In this document: positions 56,898 through 64,000 of the stretch, piece after piece
Position numbering within the stretch: position 1 is the stretch's first letter
How the letters are laid out: the number at the start of each line of letters is the position of its first letter
From: an uncultured Acidimicrobiales bacterium
Lineage (GTDB): Bacteria > Actinomycetota > Acidimicrobiia > Acidimicrobiales > CADCTF01
Direction: 5' to 3'
Assembly: GCA_902805655.1 (NCBI GenBank)
Contig: CADCTF010000156.1
Span: forward strand, 20,564 to 84,563
DNA: 64,000 nt
Program-made: the position numbers and the translations under genes
Notes under the pieces: model-generated
The model's database searches: none
What the model was told of the DNA's origin: nothing
The model's input: only the letters and a program-made list of their open reading frames with translations

Positions 56898-57320
56898 GTG
56901 CCGGCCAAGGAAGAATCACGGGAGCAGAGAGACGCCCGCCGGGTGGCGGCGAAGGACGCTCTCCGCACAGCCGAAGTCGAGAAGGACGAGCGGGAGCGAG
57001 TCCTCCTCGGGTTCTCCGAGGCCGAGTGGGAAGCCTTCCGTGGGCTGAACCCCACTGCGATGCCGACCGCGACCGCCAAGCTCTGGGTCTGCCACAAGGA
57101 CATGGGCAAGTGCTTCCGCTGCCTGGGCGGCGGCACCGTGCGCGACAACAAGAACGGCGGCTCCCAGCCGTGCCGTTGCTGCGCAGGAGAGGGCACCCAC
57201 GCCGAGCGCACCACGAAGCGCCGCGTGGCCAAGGTGAAGACGACGACGGTGGACCCGGCCGCCGACACGGCGGTCTCCGACGCCGCGGCGGAGCCCGAGA
57301 CGGCCGACGTAGCCGGCTGA
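56898..57320 (+). CDS. Small cysteine-rich zinc-binding protein
   Basis: A 140-residue protein. The first 55 residues are charged and probably a coiled or disordered helix; residues about 65-100 contain a cysteine cluster CHKDMGKCFRCLGGG then CRCCAGEGTH, resembling a DnaJ-type zinc finger (CxxCxGxG) with one cysteine to spare. The remaining tail is acidic. It would bind zinc and probably RNA, DNA or an unfolded protein. AAGGGAG lies before the GTG at 56898. Convergent with the SHOCT gene (4 nt apart). Confidence 0.8.
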   Translation: MPAKEESREQRDARRVAAKDALRTAEVEKDERERVLLGFSEAEWEAFRGLNPTAMPTATAKLWVCHKDMGKCFRCLGGGTVRDNKNGGSQPCRCCAGEGTHAERTTKRRVAKVKTTTVDPAADTAVSDAAAEPETADVAG

Positions 57321-57324
57321 GCCG

Positions 57325-58182
57325 CTACCCGCCGAGGAGGCGCTGCTTCTGCAGCGTGAACTCCTCCTCGGTGAGGACGCCCATGTCCCGCAGCTCGGCC
57401 AGCTTTCGCAGCTGGTCGGCGACGTCGACGACAGGGGCGGCGGCCGGCGGGGCCTGTGGCGCCATGCCCGGGGTGCCGTAGCCGCCGGAATGCTGCACGT
57501 ACTGCGTCTGGGTGAGCATCTGCTTCTTGGCCCGAGCTTCGCTGACCAGGCTGTTGACGAGGTCCCGCACCGCGTGCGGCCCCTCGATGTTGTCGAGCGT
57601 CACCATCGGCTTGCCGTGGAACTCCGGGTGCTCCAGGTGGACGATGACGTCGCCGATGTCCTTGCCCTGCTGCAGGAGGCTCTGCGTCACGTCGACGTCG
57701 CGCACGGCCCAGAGCGGCACCTGCTCCGATGAGGTGCTGAGCAGGCCGGCGTCGACGAAGATCTTGTCCTTCGTGATGCGGTAGCGCTGGTTGGACACGC
57801 CTACGGCTGCGCCTCCGACGCTCTTGCGCTCGCCGTACCAGAGCGTCTCCGGGTCGTTGGCCAGGCGCTCGGCCTTGGCCGCCTGCTGCTTGGCCAGCTC
57901 GGTCTTGCCCTTGTCGGCCAGCTCCTTGCCCTGCACGGCGGCCGTCTGGGCGGCAGCCTTCAGCTTGTCCTTCCAGGAGCCGCCGGCGGCGGGGGCGTTG
58001 AGGGGCGGCGGCGGGGCCGCGGCGGGGGGAGGAGGCGGTGGAGCCAACGGATCGTCGGCGAGAGGCTCGTCGCTGCCCTGCACGCCGGCATCGGACACGT
58101 GCTCCGTCCACGCCTCGCCGTTCCAGTACCGCACCTCGTGCCGCCCGAAGGGATCGGGCTGCCAGCCCGCTGCCTGTGCCAT
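57325..58182 (-). CDS. DUF2510 - PH-like - SHOCT protein
   Basis: A 285-residue protein. N-terminus GWQPDPFGRHEVRYWNGEAWTEHVSD is a DUF2510 domain; a Pro/Ala-rich linker follows (DPLAPPPPPPAAAPPPPL); residues about 110-215 look like a bacterial PH domain (YRITKDKIFVDAGLLSTSSEQVPLWAVRDVDVTQSL); the C-terminus VADQLRKLAELRDMGVLTEEEFTLQKQRLLGG is a SHOCT domain, an oligomerisation motif. Such proteins are widespread in actinobacteria and of unknown function, often membrane-peripheral. AGGAG lies before the ATG. Confidence 0.88.
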   Translation of the reverse strand: MAQAAGWQPDPFGRHEVRYWNGEAWTEHVSDAGVQGSDEPLADDPLAPPPPPPAAAPPPPLNAPAAGGSWKDKLKAAAQTAAVQGKELADKGKTELAKQQAAKAERLANDPETLWYGERKSVGGAAVGVSNQRYRITKDKIFVDAGLLSTSSEQVPLWAVRDVDVTQSLLQQGKDIGDVIVHLEHPEFHGKPMVTLDNIEGPHAVRDLVNSLVSEARAKKQMLTQTQYVQHSGGYGTPGMAPQAPPAAAPVVDVADQLRKLAELRDMGVLTEEEFTLQKQRLLGG

Positions 58183-58227
58183 GTCGCGCTCCTCTGGTTC
58201 GTGCGCCGATCAGTCTGCCAAACCGGA

Positions 58228-60165
58228 TCAGGTGGGGGCAGGGTGCTGCTCGGGGCGCCCGTCGGACATGTGGCTCGTCCAGGTGGCGTACATGGTGGCG
58301 TAGACCCCGCCCTGGGCCACCAGGTCGTCGTGGGGGCCGAGCTCCACGATGCGGCCGTCGTTGACGACGGCGATGCGATCGGCCCGCATGGCCGTGGAGA
58401 GGCGGTGGGCGATGATGATGGCGGTGCGCCCCTCGAGCAGGTTGTCGAGCGCCCGCTCGATGATGGCTTCCGAGCGCAGGTCGAGGGACGACGTGGCCTC
58501 GTCGAGGATGAGGACCCGTGGCTGGGCGAGGAACGCCCGAGCCAGGGCCAACAGCTGGCGCTCGCCTGACGACAGGGATGAGCCGCGCTCGAAGACGGCC
58601 GTGTCGAGGCCTTGGGGCAGGCGGTCGACCAGCTCGTCGAGGCCCACCGCGCGGCAGGCTTCGATCAGCTCGTCGTCGGTGGCTTCCGGCCGGGCGAAGG
58701 CGATGTTGTCGCGAAGCGAGCCGGCGAAGAGGAAGGGCTCCTGGGGCACCACGCCCAGCTGGCGCCGCAGCGACGCGAGCGTCACCCCTTGCAGGTCGTG
58801 CCCGTCCACCAGCACCCGGCCCTCGGTTGGGTCGTAGAAGCGGGTCACCAGCTTGGCGATGGTGGACTTCCCTGCGCCGGTGGTGCCCACCAGCGAGAAC
58901 GTCTCACCCGCGGCGATGGTGAGGTCGACGTCGCGGAGCACCGGCTGGTCGGGCACGTAGCCGAAGCTGACGCCCTCGAAGGTGATCTCGCCCCGCACGG
59001 GAGGCAGCTCGGTCGCCCCGGGGAGCTCGGGCACTGAGGGGTCGGTGTCGAGCAGCTCACGGATCTTCGCCACGGCCGCCTGGCCGGACTGGTACTGGTT
59101 GTAGAGCTGCACGAGCTGCTGGATCGGGGCGAAGAACGCCGACAGGTAGAGCACGAAGGCGATGAGCTGGCCGATCTGGAGGCGACCGTCGAGCACCATC
59201 CAGCCCCCGAGCAGCAGCACCACGGCCTGGCCGAGCGTGCCAACCGCGTCGGTGCCGGGGCCGTAGACCGCCGCCACTTTGGCCGCCTTCTCGTTGGCCA
59301 CCTTGTGGTCGCCCACGATGTTGCGGTGCTTGACCTTGTTGTACCGCTGACGGTTGTAGGCGGTGACGATGCGGATGCCCGAGAGGCTCTCCTGCAGGTC
59401 CGCCATGACGTCGGAGATCCGCTCGCGGACCCGTTCGTAGGAGCGCTCCGACCGTGATCGGAACCACAGCGTCATGATCGTCATGACCGGCACGATGGCG
59501 AAGACGACGATCAGGGCCAGCTGCACGTTCATGGAGAACAGCACGGCGACGACGAAGAACAGGGTGAAGCCCTGCACGATGAGGTTGATGAGGCCGTCCT
59601 GGAGCAGCTCGGTGAGCGCCTCGATGTCCGACGTCATCCGGGTCATGATCCGCCCGGCCTTCTCGTCGGTGAAGAAGCTCAGCGAGAGGCGCTGGATGTG
59701 CGAGAACACCCGCACCCGGAGGCTGTACATCAGCTTCTGGCCGATCTTGCCGGTCCAGGCGATGCGGTAGCCGCCGATGACGCTGTTGACGGCCACGGCC
59801 CCGATGTAGAGGGCGGCCATCGTCACGACGACGCCGAAGTTCCCGGGGATCATGCCTCTGTCGACCGCACGCTGGGTCAGCAGCGGGCCGATCTGCAAGG
59901 TGATCGTCTCGATGAACACCAGCACCACACCGACGGCCATCGCCGCCCGCTGGGGCCGGATGAGGTGACCGAGCGAGAAGCCCTTCTGCTCTCGCTGGAT
60001 CGGGGAGAACGGGATGTGGTCGACGTGATGCTCAGGCTCCTTGTCGAGGAGCTTCTTCACGCCCGCCATCATCTCCGGCGGTATGCCGGCGAACGGGAGC
60101 CCGCCGACCGGCTGCCCGGGGCGCCCGCCGCCACCTGCGAAGCCGCCGCCGCCGAAGAACGCCAT
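58228..60165 (-). CDS. ABC exporter half-transporter, canonical-Walker-B subunit
   Basis: A 645-residue TMD-NBD half-transporter. A glycine-rich N-terminus (MAFFGGGGFAGGGGRPGQPVGG) precedes six membrane helices (to about 340) and the ATPase: Walker A GTTGAGKST, signature LSSGERQLLALARA (non-canonical), Walker B VLILDEATSSLD with the catalytic Glu, H-loop AHRLST. It complements the partner encoded upstream, whose Walker B lacks the Glu, so the pair forms one canonical and one degenerate ATP site. ATG shares a base with the partner's stop codon (TGATG). Substrate unknown; lipids or drugs are usual for the class. Confidence 0.94.
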   Translation of the reverse strand: MAFFGGGGFAGGGGRPGQPVGGLPFAGIPPEMMAGVKKLLDKEPEHHVDHIPFSPIQREQKGFSLGHLIRPQRAAMAVGVVLVFIETITLQIGPLLTQRAVDRGMIPGNFGVVVTMAALYIGAVAVNSVIGGYRIAWTGKIGQKLMYSLRVRVFSHIQRLSLSFFTDEKAGRIMTRMTSDIEALTELLQDGLINLIVQGFTLFFVVAVLFSMNVQLALIVVFAIVPVMTIMTLWFRSRSERSYERVRERISDVMADLQESLSGIRIVTAYNRQRYNKVKHRNIVGDHKVANEKAAKVAAVYGPGTDAVGTLGQAVVLLLGGWMVLDGRLQIGQLIAFVLYLSAFFAPIQQLVQLYNQYQSGQAAVAKIRELLDTDPSVPELPGATELPPVRGEITFEGVSFGYVPDQPVLRDVDLTIAAGETFSLVGTTGAGKSTIAKLVTRFYDPTEGRVLVDGHDLQGVTLASLRRQLGVVPQEPFLFAGSLRDNIAFARPEATDDELIEACRAVGLDELVDRLPQGLDTAVFERGSSLSSGERQLLALARAFLAQPRVLILDEATSSLDLRSEAIIERALDNLLEGRTAIIIAHRLSTAMRADRIAVVNDGRIVELGPHDDLVAQGGVYATMYATWTSHMSDGRPEQHPAPT

Positions 60166-62183
60166 CAGGCCCCTCCGCCGGCACCGGGAAGGCCGGGCAT
60201 GCCAGGCATGCCGCCGGGCCCGCCTTCGGCCTTGGCCGACGCCATCCGGCGCATGGCGCGGGCCCGAGGTGGCAGCTCGGCTTGGGGGTCGGGCTTCGGC
60301 GCGTGCGCCTCCTGCCACTCCTCCTCGGCCCGGGCCAGCACCTCGGAGTAGGCCGGCACCGTGGCCATCAGCTCGGCATGGGATCCGTCGGCGGTGATGA
60401 GGCCGTTCTCGAGCAGGCAGACCCGCTGGGCCAGGCTGATGGTGGACAGCCGGTGGGCGATGATCAAGGTGGTACGTCCCTGCATGAGCGTCGTGAGCGC
60501 ACCGTGGATCTCGTGCTCGACCTGCACGTCGATCGCGCTGGTGGCGTCGTCGAGGATGAGGATCCGGGGGTTCACCAGAAGGGTGCGCGCGATGGCGATG
60601 CGCTGACGCTGGCCACCGGAAAGGGTGTAGCCCCGCTCGCCGACAGCGGTGTCGTAGCCGTCGGGCAGCTTGTCCACGAACTCGCTGACGCCGGCGGCGC
60701 GAGCCACGTCGAGGATCTCCTCGTCGGTGGCGTCGGGCTTGCCGTAGGCGATGTTGGCGCGGATCGTCTCGGAGAACAGGAAGGGCTCGTCGAGCACGAG
60801 ACCGATGTGGGCTCGGAGGCTCTCGAGGGTGAGGTCGCGCACGTCGATGCCGTCGATGCGCACCGAGCCCTCGGTCACGTCGTAGAAGCGGGGGATGAGG
60901 CGGGCGGCAGTGGACTTGCCGGTGCCGGTGCGCCCGACCAGCGCCACCGTCTCGCCCGGGTTCATGTGCAGCGTGAAGTGGTCGAGCACAGCAGGTCCGG
61001 TGCCGTACCTGAAGGTGACGTCGTCGAAGAGGACGTCACCATCCGGGTGCAACAGGTCGGTGGCGCCCGGGCGGTCGACGATCTCGGGGGCCTCGTCGAT
61101 GATCTCGAAGATGCGGCTGGCCGAGGCGGCGGCGCGCTGGCCCATCATCATGAGGAAGCCCAGCATCATGAAGGGCATCTGCAGCAGCACGACATAGGCG
61201 TTGAACTCGATGATGGTGCCGAGCGTCACCTCCCCGTCGATGACGAGCTTGCCTCCGTAGAGCAGCACGAGGGCCAAGCCGATGCGGGGCAGGTTCTGCA
61301 GGAAGGGCGAGTAGCGGGCCCGGATGTCGACCTGGAGCTTGCCCGCCCAGCGCAGGCGCTCGGCCGCCTTGGACAACAGGTTGATCTGGGACTCTTCGGC
61401 CGCGAACGACTTCACGACGCGGGTGCCGGTGATGTTCTCCTCGACGATGGTGGCGACGTCGGCCTGCCGGGAGGAGACGATCCACGACACCGGGAACATC
61501 TTCTGACGCATCCGGGTGCCGGTGATGTAGACGCCCGGCAGGCAGATGACGGCCACGATGGCGAGCGGCAGGTGCACCGACGCCATGAGGCCGAAGGCGC
61601 AGACGAACGTGATCATCGAGATGACGACCGTGGGCGCGAACGACAGGAACATCTGCACCGACCGGATGTCGGAGTTCGCTCTCGAGATGAGCTGGCCGCT
61701 CTGCATGCGGTCGAAGTAGCCGAAGCTGAGGACGCTGAACTTCTCGTAGATGAGGTTGCGCAGGTCGTACTCGATGTTGAAGCTCGTGCGCTGCAGGTTG
61801 TAGCGGTACACGAAGCCGATGCCGAAGCGGATCACCGCGACGGCGGCGAGGATCCAGATGTACCGGGTGAGGGGCTGTGCCTCCGAGGCACCAGGCAGGT
61901 CGATGCCCGACCGTTGCGCCAGCGCCGGCGCCAGCGCGTTGTCGATGGCCAGTCGGGTGAGGCGGGGGATGGCCAGCTGCAACAGCAGGGTGGCCAGCGA
62001 GCACGCCAGGCCGGTGAAGACGATCCGCTTGTGGGACAGGACCACCGGCAGCATGCGCTGCCACCACTTCTTCGAGGCGTCGGGGTCGATGCCTCGGCGT
62101 GGAGGTGCATACCGGCCCGGTGGGGGCCTCGGGGCCAGGCCGGCCGCCTGGACCGCGGTGACCTGCTCGACGAGTGCTGTCAC
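60165..62183 (-). CDS. ABC exporter half-transporter, degenerate-Walker-B subunit
   Basis: A 672-residue TMD-NBD half-transporter. Walker A GRTGTGKST, signature LSGGQRQRIAIARTL, Walker B ILILDDATSAID with Asp in place of the catalytic Glu. It supplies the canonical signature and the degenerate Walker B, while the partner does the reverse. The C-terminus is Gly/Pro/Met-rich (GGPGGMPGMPGLPGAGGGA), next to the glycine-rich start of the partner, as if a linker had been split. GTG start overlaps the MarR stop codon (GTGA), so it is expressed from the MarR promoter. Confidence 0.94.
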   Translation of the reverse strand: MTALVEQVTAVQAAGLAPRPPPGRYAPPRRGIDPDASKKWWQRMLPVVLSHKRIVFTGLACSLATLLLQLAIPRLTRLAIDNALAPALAQRSGIDLPGASEAQPLTRYIWILAAVAVIRFGIGFVYRYNLQRTSFNIEYDLRNLIYEKFSVLSFGYFDRMQSGQLISRANSDIRSVQMFLSFAPTVVISMITFVCAFGLMASVHLPLAIVAVICLPGVYITGTRMRQKMFPVSWIVSSRQADVATIVEENITGTRVVKSFAAEESQINLLSKAAERLRWAGKLQVDIRARYSPFLQNLPRIGLALVLLYGGKLVIDGEVTLGTIIEFNAYVVLLQMPFMMLGFLMMMGQRAAASASRIFEIIDEAPEIVDRPGATDLLHPDGDVLFDDVTFRYGTGPAVLDHFTLHMNPGETVALVGRTGTGKSTAARLIPRFYDVTEGSVRIDGIDVRDLTLESLRAHIGLVLDEPFLFSETIRANIAYGKPDATDEEILDVARAAGVSEFVDKLPDGYDTAVGERGYTLSGGQRQRIAIARTLLVNPRILILDDATSAIDVQVEHEIHGALTTLMQGRTTLIIAHRLSTISLAQRVCLLENGLITADGSHAELMATVPAYSEVLARAEEEWQEAHAPKPDPQAELPPRARAMRRMASAKAEGGPGGMPGMPGLPGAGGGA

Positions 62184-62653
62184 CGGGCGGCACCCGTGAC
62201 GCGGGCCGCGTCGTTGGCATCCTTCTCGGCGCGGATGGCGTCGAGTGCCTTGCCCAGGAGGCGGAGGCCCTCGATGGCCCGCTCCGCTTCGTCGGGGTCG
62301 AGGTACGACACGACCGACCCCAGCTTGTCGACCAGCACGCCGTCCGCCAGGGAGAGCTTCTCGTGACCGAGCGGGGTGATCTCATGGCGCACGCAACGCC
62401 GGTCTTCCTCGAGCGGCACCCGCTGCACGAGACCGCGACTCACGGCGCCGTCCACCAGCGCGGTGAGCGACGGTGGGCTGACGTCCAGCCATGCGGCCAG
62501 GGCGGTGGCGCGCTCGGCTCCGCCCGACAGGAAGAGGAGCAGCCGGTACTGGGGCAGCGACAGCCCGGTCTGGCCGAGCGCGACCTCCAGACCCTTCATG
62601 AGCCGGGCCGCGGCGCGACCGGCCTCGGCCGTCTCTCTCCGTTCGATGGTCAC
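62180..62653 (-). CDS. MarR-family transcriptional regulator
   Basis: A 157-residue MarR regulator from GTG 62653: SLPQYRLLLFLSGGAERATALAAWLDVSPPSLTALVDGAVSRGLVQRVPLEEDRRCVRHEITPLG, the winged helix with DRR(C)VRH wing. The frame continues to 62773 but the extra N-terminus is glycine-rich and would run over the promoter, so it is rejected. The mRNA is probably leaderless with an operator-like motif over the -10 box. It is translated together with the heterodimeric exporter and most likely represses it in response to an exported compound (inference). Confidence 0.9.
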   Translation of the reverse strand: MTIERRETAEAGRAAARLMKGLEVALGQTGLSLPQYRLLLFLSGGAERATALAAWLDVSPPSLTALVDGAVSRGLVQRVPLEEDRRCVRHEITPLGHEKLSLADGVLVDKLGSVVSYLDPDEAERAIEGLRLLGKALDAIRAEKDANDAARVTGAAR

Positions 62654-62658
62654 ATCGT

Positions 62659-62675
62659 TTAGGCTACCGAAGTAA
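62659..62675 (-). promoter_or_regulatory. Operator-like motif over the MarR -10 box
   Basis: On the minus strand TTACTTCGGTAGCCTAA, ending 5 nt before the GTG at 62653. TAGCCT inside it is a -10 box 7 nt from the start. It is 14/17 identical to the motif at 23369-23385 before the fused exporter. Confidence 0.55.
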
Positions 62676-62772
62676 ACGGCCACGAGTGCGCGTGCCGGGC
62701 GCAGGCGGCCGGGCCGCCGTAACGTGACCCAGGCAGGGCGGTCGCCGCCGCCCCCACCACCAGGAGGCAGCA

Positions 62773-64000
62773 ATGCAGGTTCGGGACAAGATCTACGTCG
62801 ATGGCGCGTGGGTGCCGTCGGCCGGCACCGGCACCATCGAGGTGCTGAACGCCACGACCGAAGAGGTCATGGGCACGATCCCGGAGGGGACCGCCGCCGA
62901 CGTCGACAAGGCGGTGGCCGCCGCCAAGCGTGCGTTCAAGAGCTGGTCTCAGGTCTCGGTGGAAGAGCGCGGCAAGTACCTGCAGCGCATCACCGAGGGC
63001 CTCCAGGCCCGCAACGCCGAGATCGGCAACCTGGTGGCCCAGGAGGTCGGCATGCCGGCGAAGCTCTCGGCCATGATCCAGGCGGGCCTTCCCGCCATGA
63101 CGTTCGGTTCGCAGGCGCAGATCCTCAGCGAGTTCTCCTTCGAGGAGAAGGTCGGCACCTCCCTCGTCGTCAAGGAGCCCGTCGGTGTGGTCGGGGCCAT
63201 CACGCCCTGGAACTACCCGCTCCACCAGATCGCCCTGAAGGTCGCGCCGGCGCTCGCCGCCGGCTGCACGGTGGTGCTCAAGCCCAGCGAGGTCGCTCCG
63301 CTCAACGCCTTCGTGCTGGCCGAGATCATCGACGAGGTCGGGCTCCCGGCAGGTGTCTTCAACCTCGTCACCGGCGTCGGCCCCGTGGTGGGCGAGCGCC
63401 TGGCCGAGCATCCCGACGTCGACATGATCTCCTTCACCGGCTCCACCCGGGCCGGCAAGCGGGTGCACGAGGTCGCCTCGGGGACCATCAAGCGCGTCGC
63501 CCTCGAGCTCGGTGGCAAGTCGGCGAACATCATCCTCGACGACGCCGACTTCTCGAAGGCCGTCAGCGCCGGCGTGGGCGCCGCGTTCTTGAACTCGGGC
63601 CAGACCTGCACCGCGCTGACCCGGATGCTGGTACCCCGCTCGAAGCTGGCAGAGGCCGAGGACATCGCGGCCAAGACAGCCGAGACGTTCACCCCGGGCG
63701 ACCCCTTCGAGGCCACCACCCGGCTGGGCCCGCTCGTGTCGGCCGCCCAGCGCGAGCGCGTTCGCGGCTACATCCAGAAGGGCATCGACGAAGGCGCCAA
63801 GCTGCTCACCGGTGGCGGCGAGGCCCCCGAGGGCCTGGAGAAGGGCTACTTCGTGAAGCCCACCGTCTTCTCCGAGGTGCGCACCGACATGACCATCGCC
63901 CAGGAGGAGATCTTCGGGCCGGTGCTGTCGATCCTTCCGTATGACACCGAGGAAGAGGCGATCGAGATCGCCAACGACAGCATCTACGGCCTGGCCGGCG
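62773..64000 (+). CDS. Aldehyde dehydrogenase, C-terminus off window
   Basis: About 409 of the usual 475 residues are visible before the window ends. NAD-dependent aldehyde dehydrogenase: TPWNYPLHQ (Asn), FTGSTRAGK, the catalytic Glu in LELGGKSAN, the catalytic Cys in [11 protein letters not shown], and [10 protein letters not shown]. It oxidises an aldehyde to acid; the substrate is not readable. AGGAGG lies 5 nt before ATG, and TAACGT at 62720-62725 is a -10 candidate in the 119-bp divergent region shared with the MarR gene. Confidence 0.93.
   Translation, partial: MQVRDKIYVDGAWVPSAGTGTIEVLNATTEEVMGTIPEGTAADVDKAVAAAKRAFKSWSQVSVEERGKYLQRITEGLQARNAEIGNLVAQEVGMPAKLSAMIQAGLPAMTFGSQAQILSEFSFEEKVGTSLVVKEPVGVVGAITPWNYPLHQIALKVAPALAAGCTVVLKPSEVAPLNAFVLAEIIDEVGLPAGVFNLVTGVGPVVGERLAEHPDVDMISFTGSTRAGKRVHEVASGTIKRVALELGGKSANIILDDADFSKAVSAGVGAAFLNSGQTCTALTRMLVPRSKLAEAEDIAAKTAETFTPGDPFEATTRLGPLVSAAQRERVRGYIQKGIDEGAKLLTGGGEAPEGLEKGYFVKPTVFSEVRTDMTIAQEEIFGPVLSILPYDTEEEAIEIANDSIYGLAG

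Noticed and set aside
62654..62773. Longer N-terminus for the MarR regulator
   Set aside because: The extension is glycine-rich, overlaps the promoter and the ALDH start region, and MarR proteins normally begin near the GTG at 62653.
1..64000. Insertion sequences, prophage, integrase or CRISPR arrays
   Set aside because: No transposase, integrase or Cas motif and no regularly spaced repeats were seen; the only tandem repeats are the short ones listed.

Overview
The window is high-GC DNA, densely coded on both strands with no gene-free stretch longer than about 240 bases. It looks like chromosome from a member of the Actinomycetota. The pointers are a Bpa-type proteasome activator, an F420-type luciferase-like oxidoreductase, a DUF222/HNH endonuclease gene, a DUF3516 Ski2-like helicase, SHOCT/DUF2510 proteins, and many starts preceded at 6-8 nt by a TANNNT -10 box (leaderless transcripts). 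An affiliation with Acidimicrobiia is plausible but is inference. There are no insertion sequences, CRISPR arrays or rRNA genes.

Layout. 1-8.4 kb: a GNAT/acyl-CoA-synthetase fusion coupled to an Rrf2 regulator, a phosphodiesterase, bpa, dnaE behind a pair of inverted DnaA-box-like sites, an unknown gene and a patatin. 8.4-23.3 kb: an acyl-CoA dehydrogenase with a glycine-rich insert, a frameshifted DUF222/HNH gene, a small kinase, an LLM oxidoreductase, a DUF255 thioredoxin protein, a Ca-type P-ATPase, an SRPBCC protein, a photolyase, a decayed EAL gene and a hydroxyacyl-CoA dehydrogenase. 23.4-27.2 kb: a single-chain ABC exporter (TMD-NBD-TMD-NBD). 27.3-37.1 kb: the most unusual block. A LivJ-like binding protein diverges from an operon encoding a lipoprotein, a LivH-LivM fusion, and a 993-residue protein in which an MFS permease is fused to LivF-like and LivG-like ATPases. 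A TetR/ferritin-like/unknown operon follows.

37.1-43 kb: a small conserved protein, a haem-oxygenase-like oxidase and topoisomerase IB in one operon, then a GAF-SpoIIE phosphatase, a stress protein, tRNA-Val(GAC), a thioredoxin-reductase-like flavoprotein and LysR. 44.1-50.5 kb: a tightly overlapping five-gene operon (fatty acyl-CoA reductase-HAD fusion, zinc alcohol dehydrogenase, LarA-like protein, PlsC acyltransferase, small membrane protein) that looks like a lipid-modification pathway. 50.5-58.2 kb: MscS, CsbD, amidase, tRNA-Val(CAC), DUF3516 helicase and small membrane or zinc-binding proteins. 58.2-64 kb: a MarR regulator with a two-gene heterodimeric ABC exporter, then an aldehyde dehydrogenase cut by the window edge.

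Two themes connect distant parts. The fused exporter at 23.4 kb and the MarR-linked split exporter at 58-62 kb share both the asymmetric ATPase-site pattern and a 17-bp motif (14/17 identical) lying over the -10 region just before their first genes, so they may form one regulon. Leaderless -10/start arrangements recur at eight genes, often regulators with operator-like palindromes on top of them.
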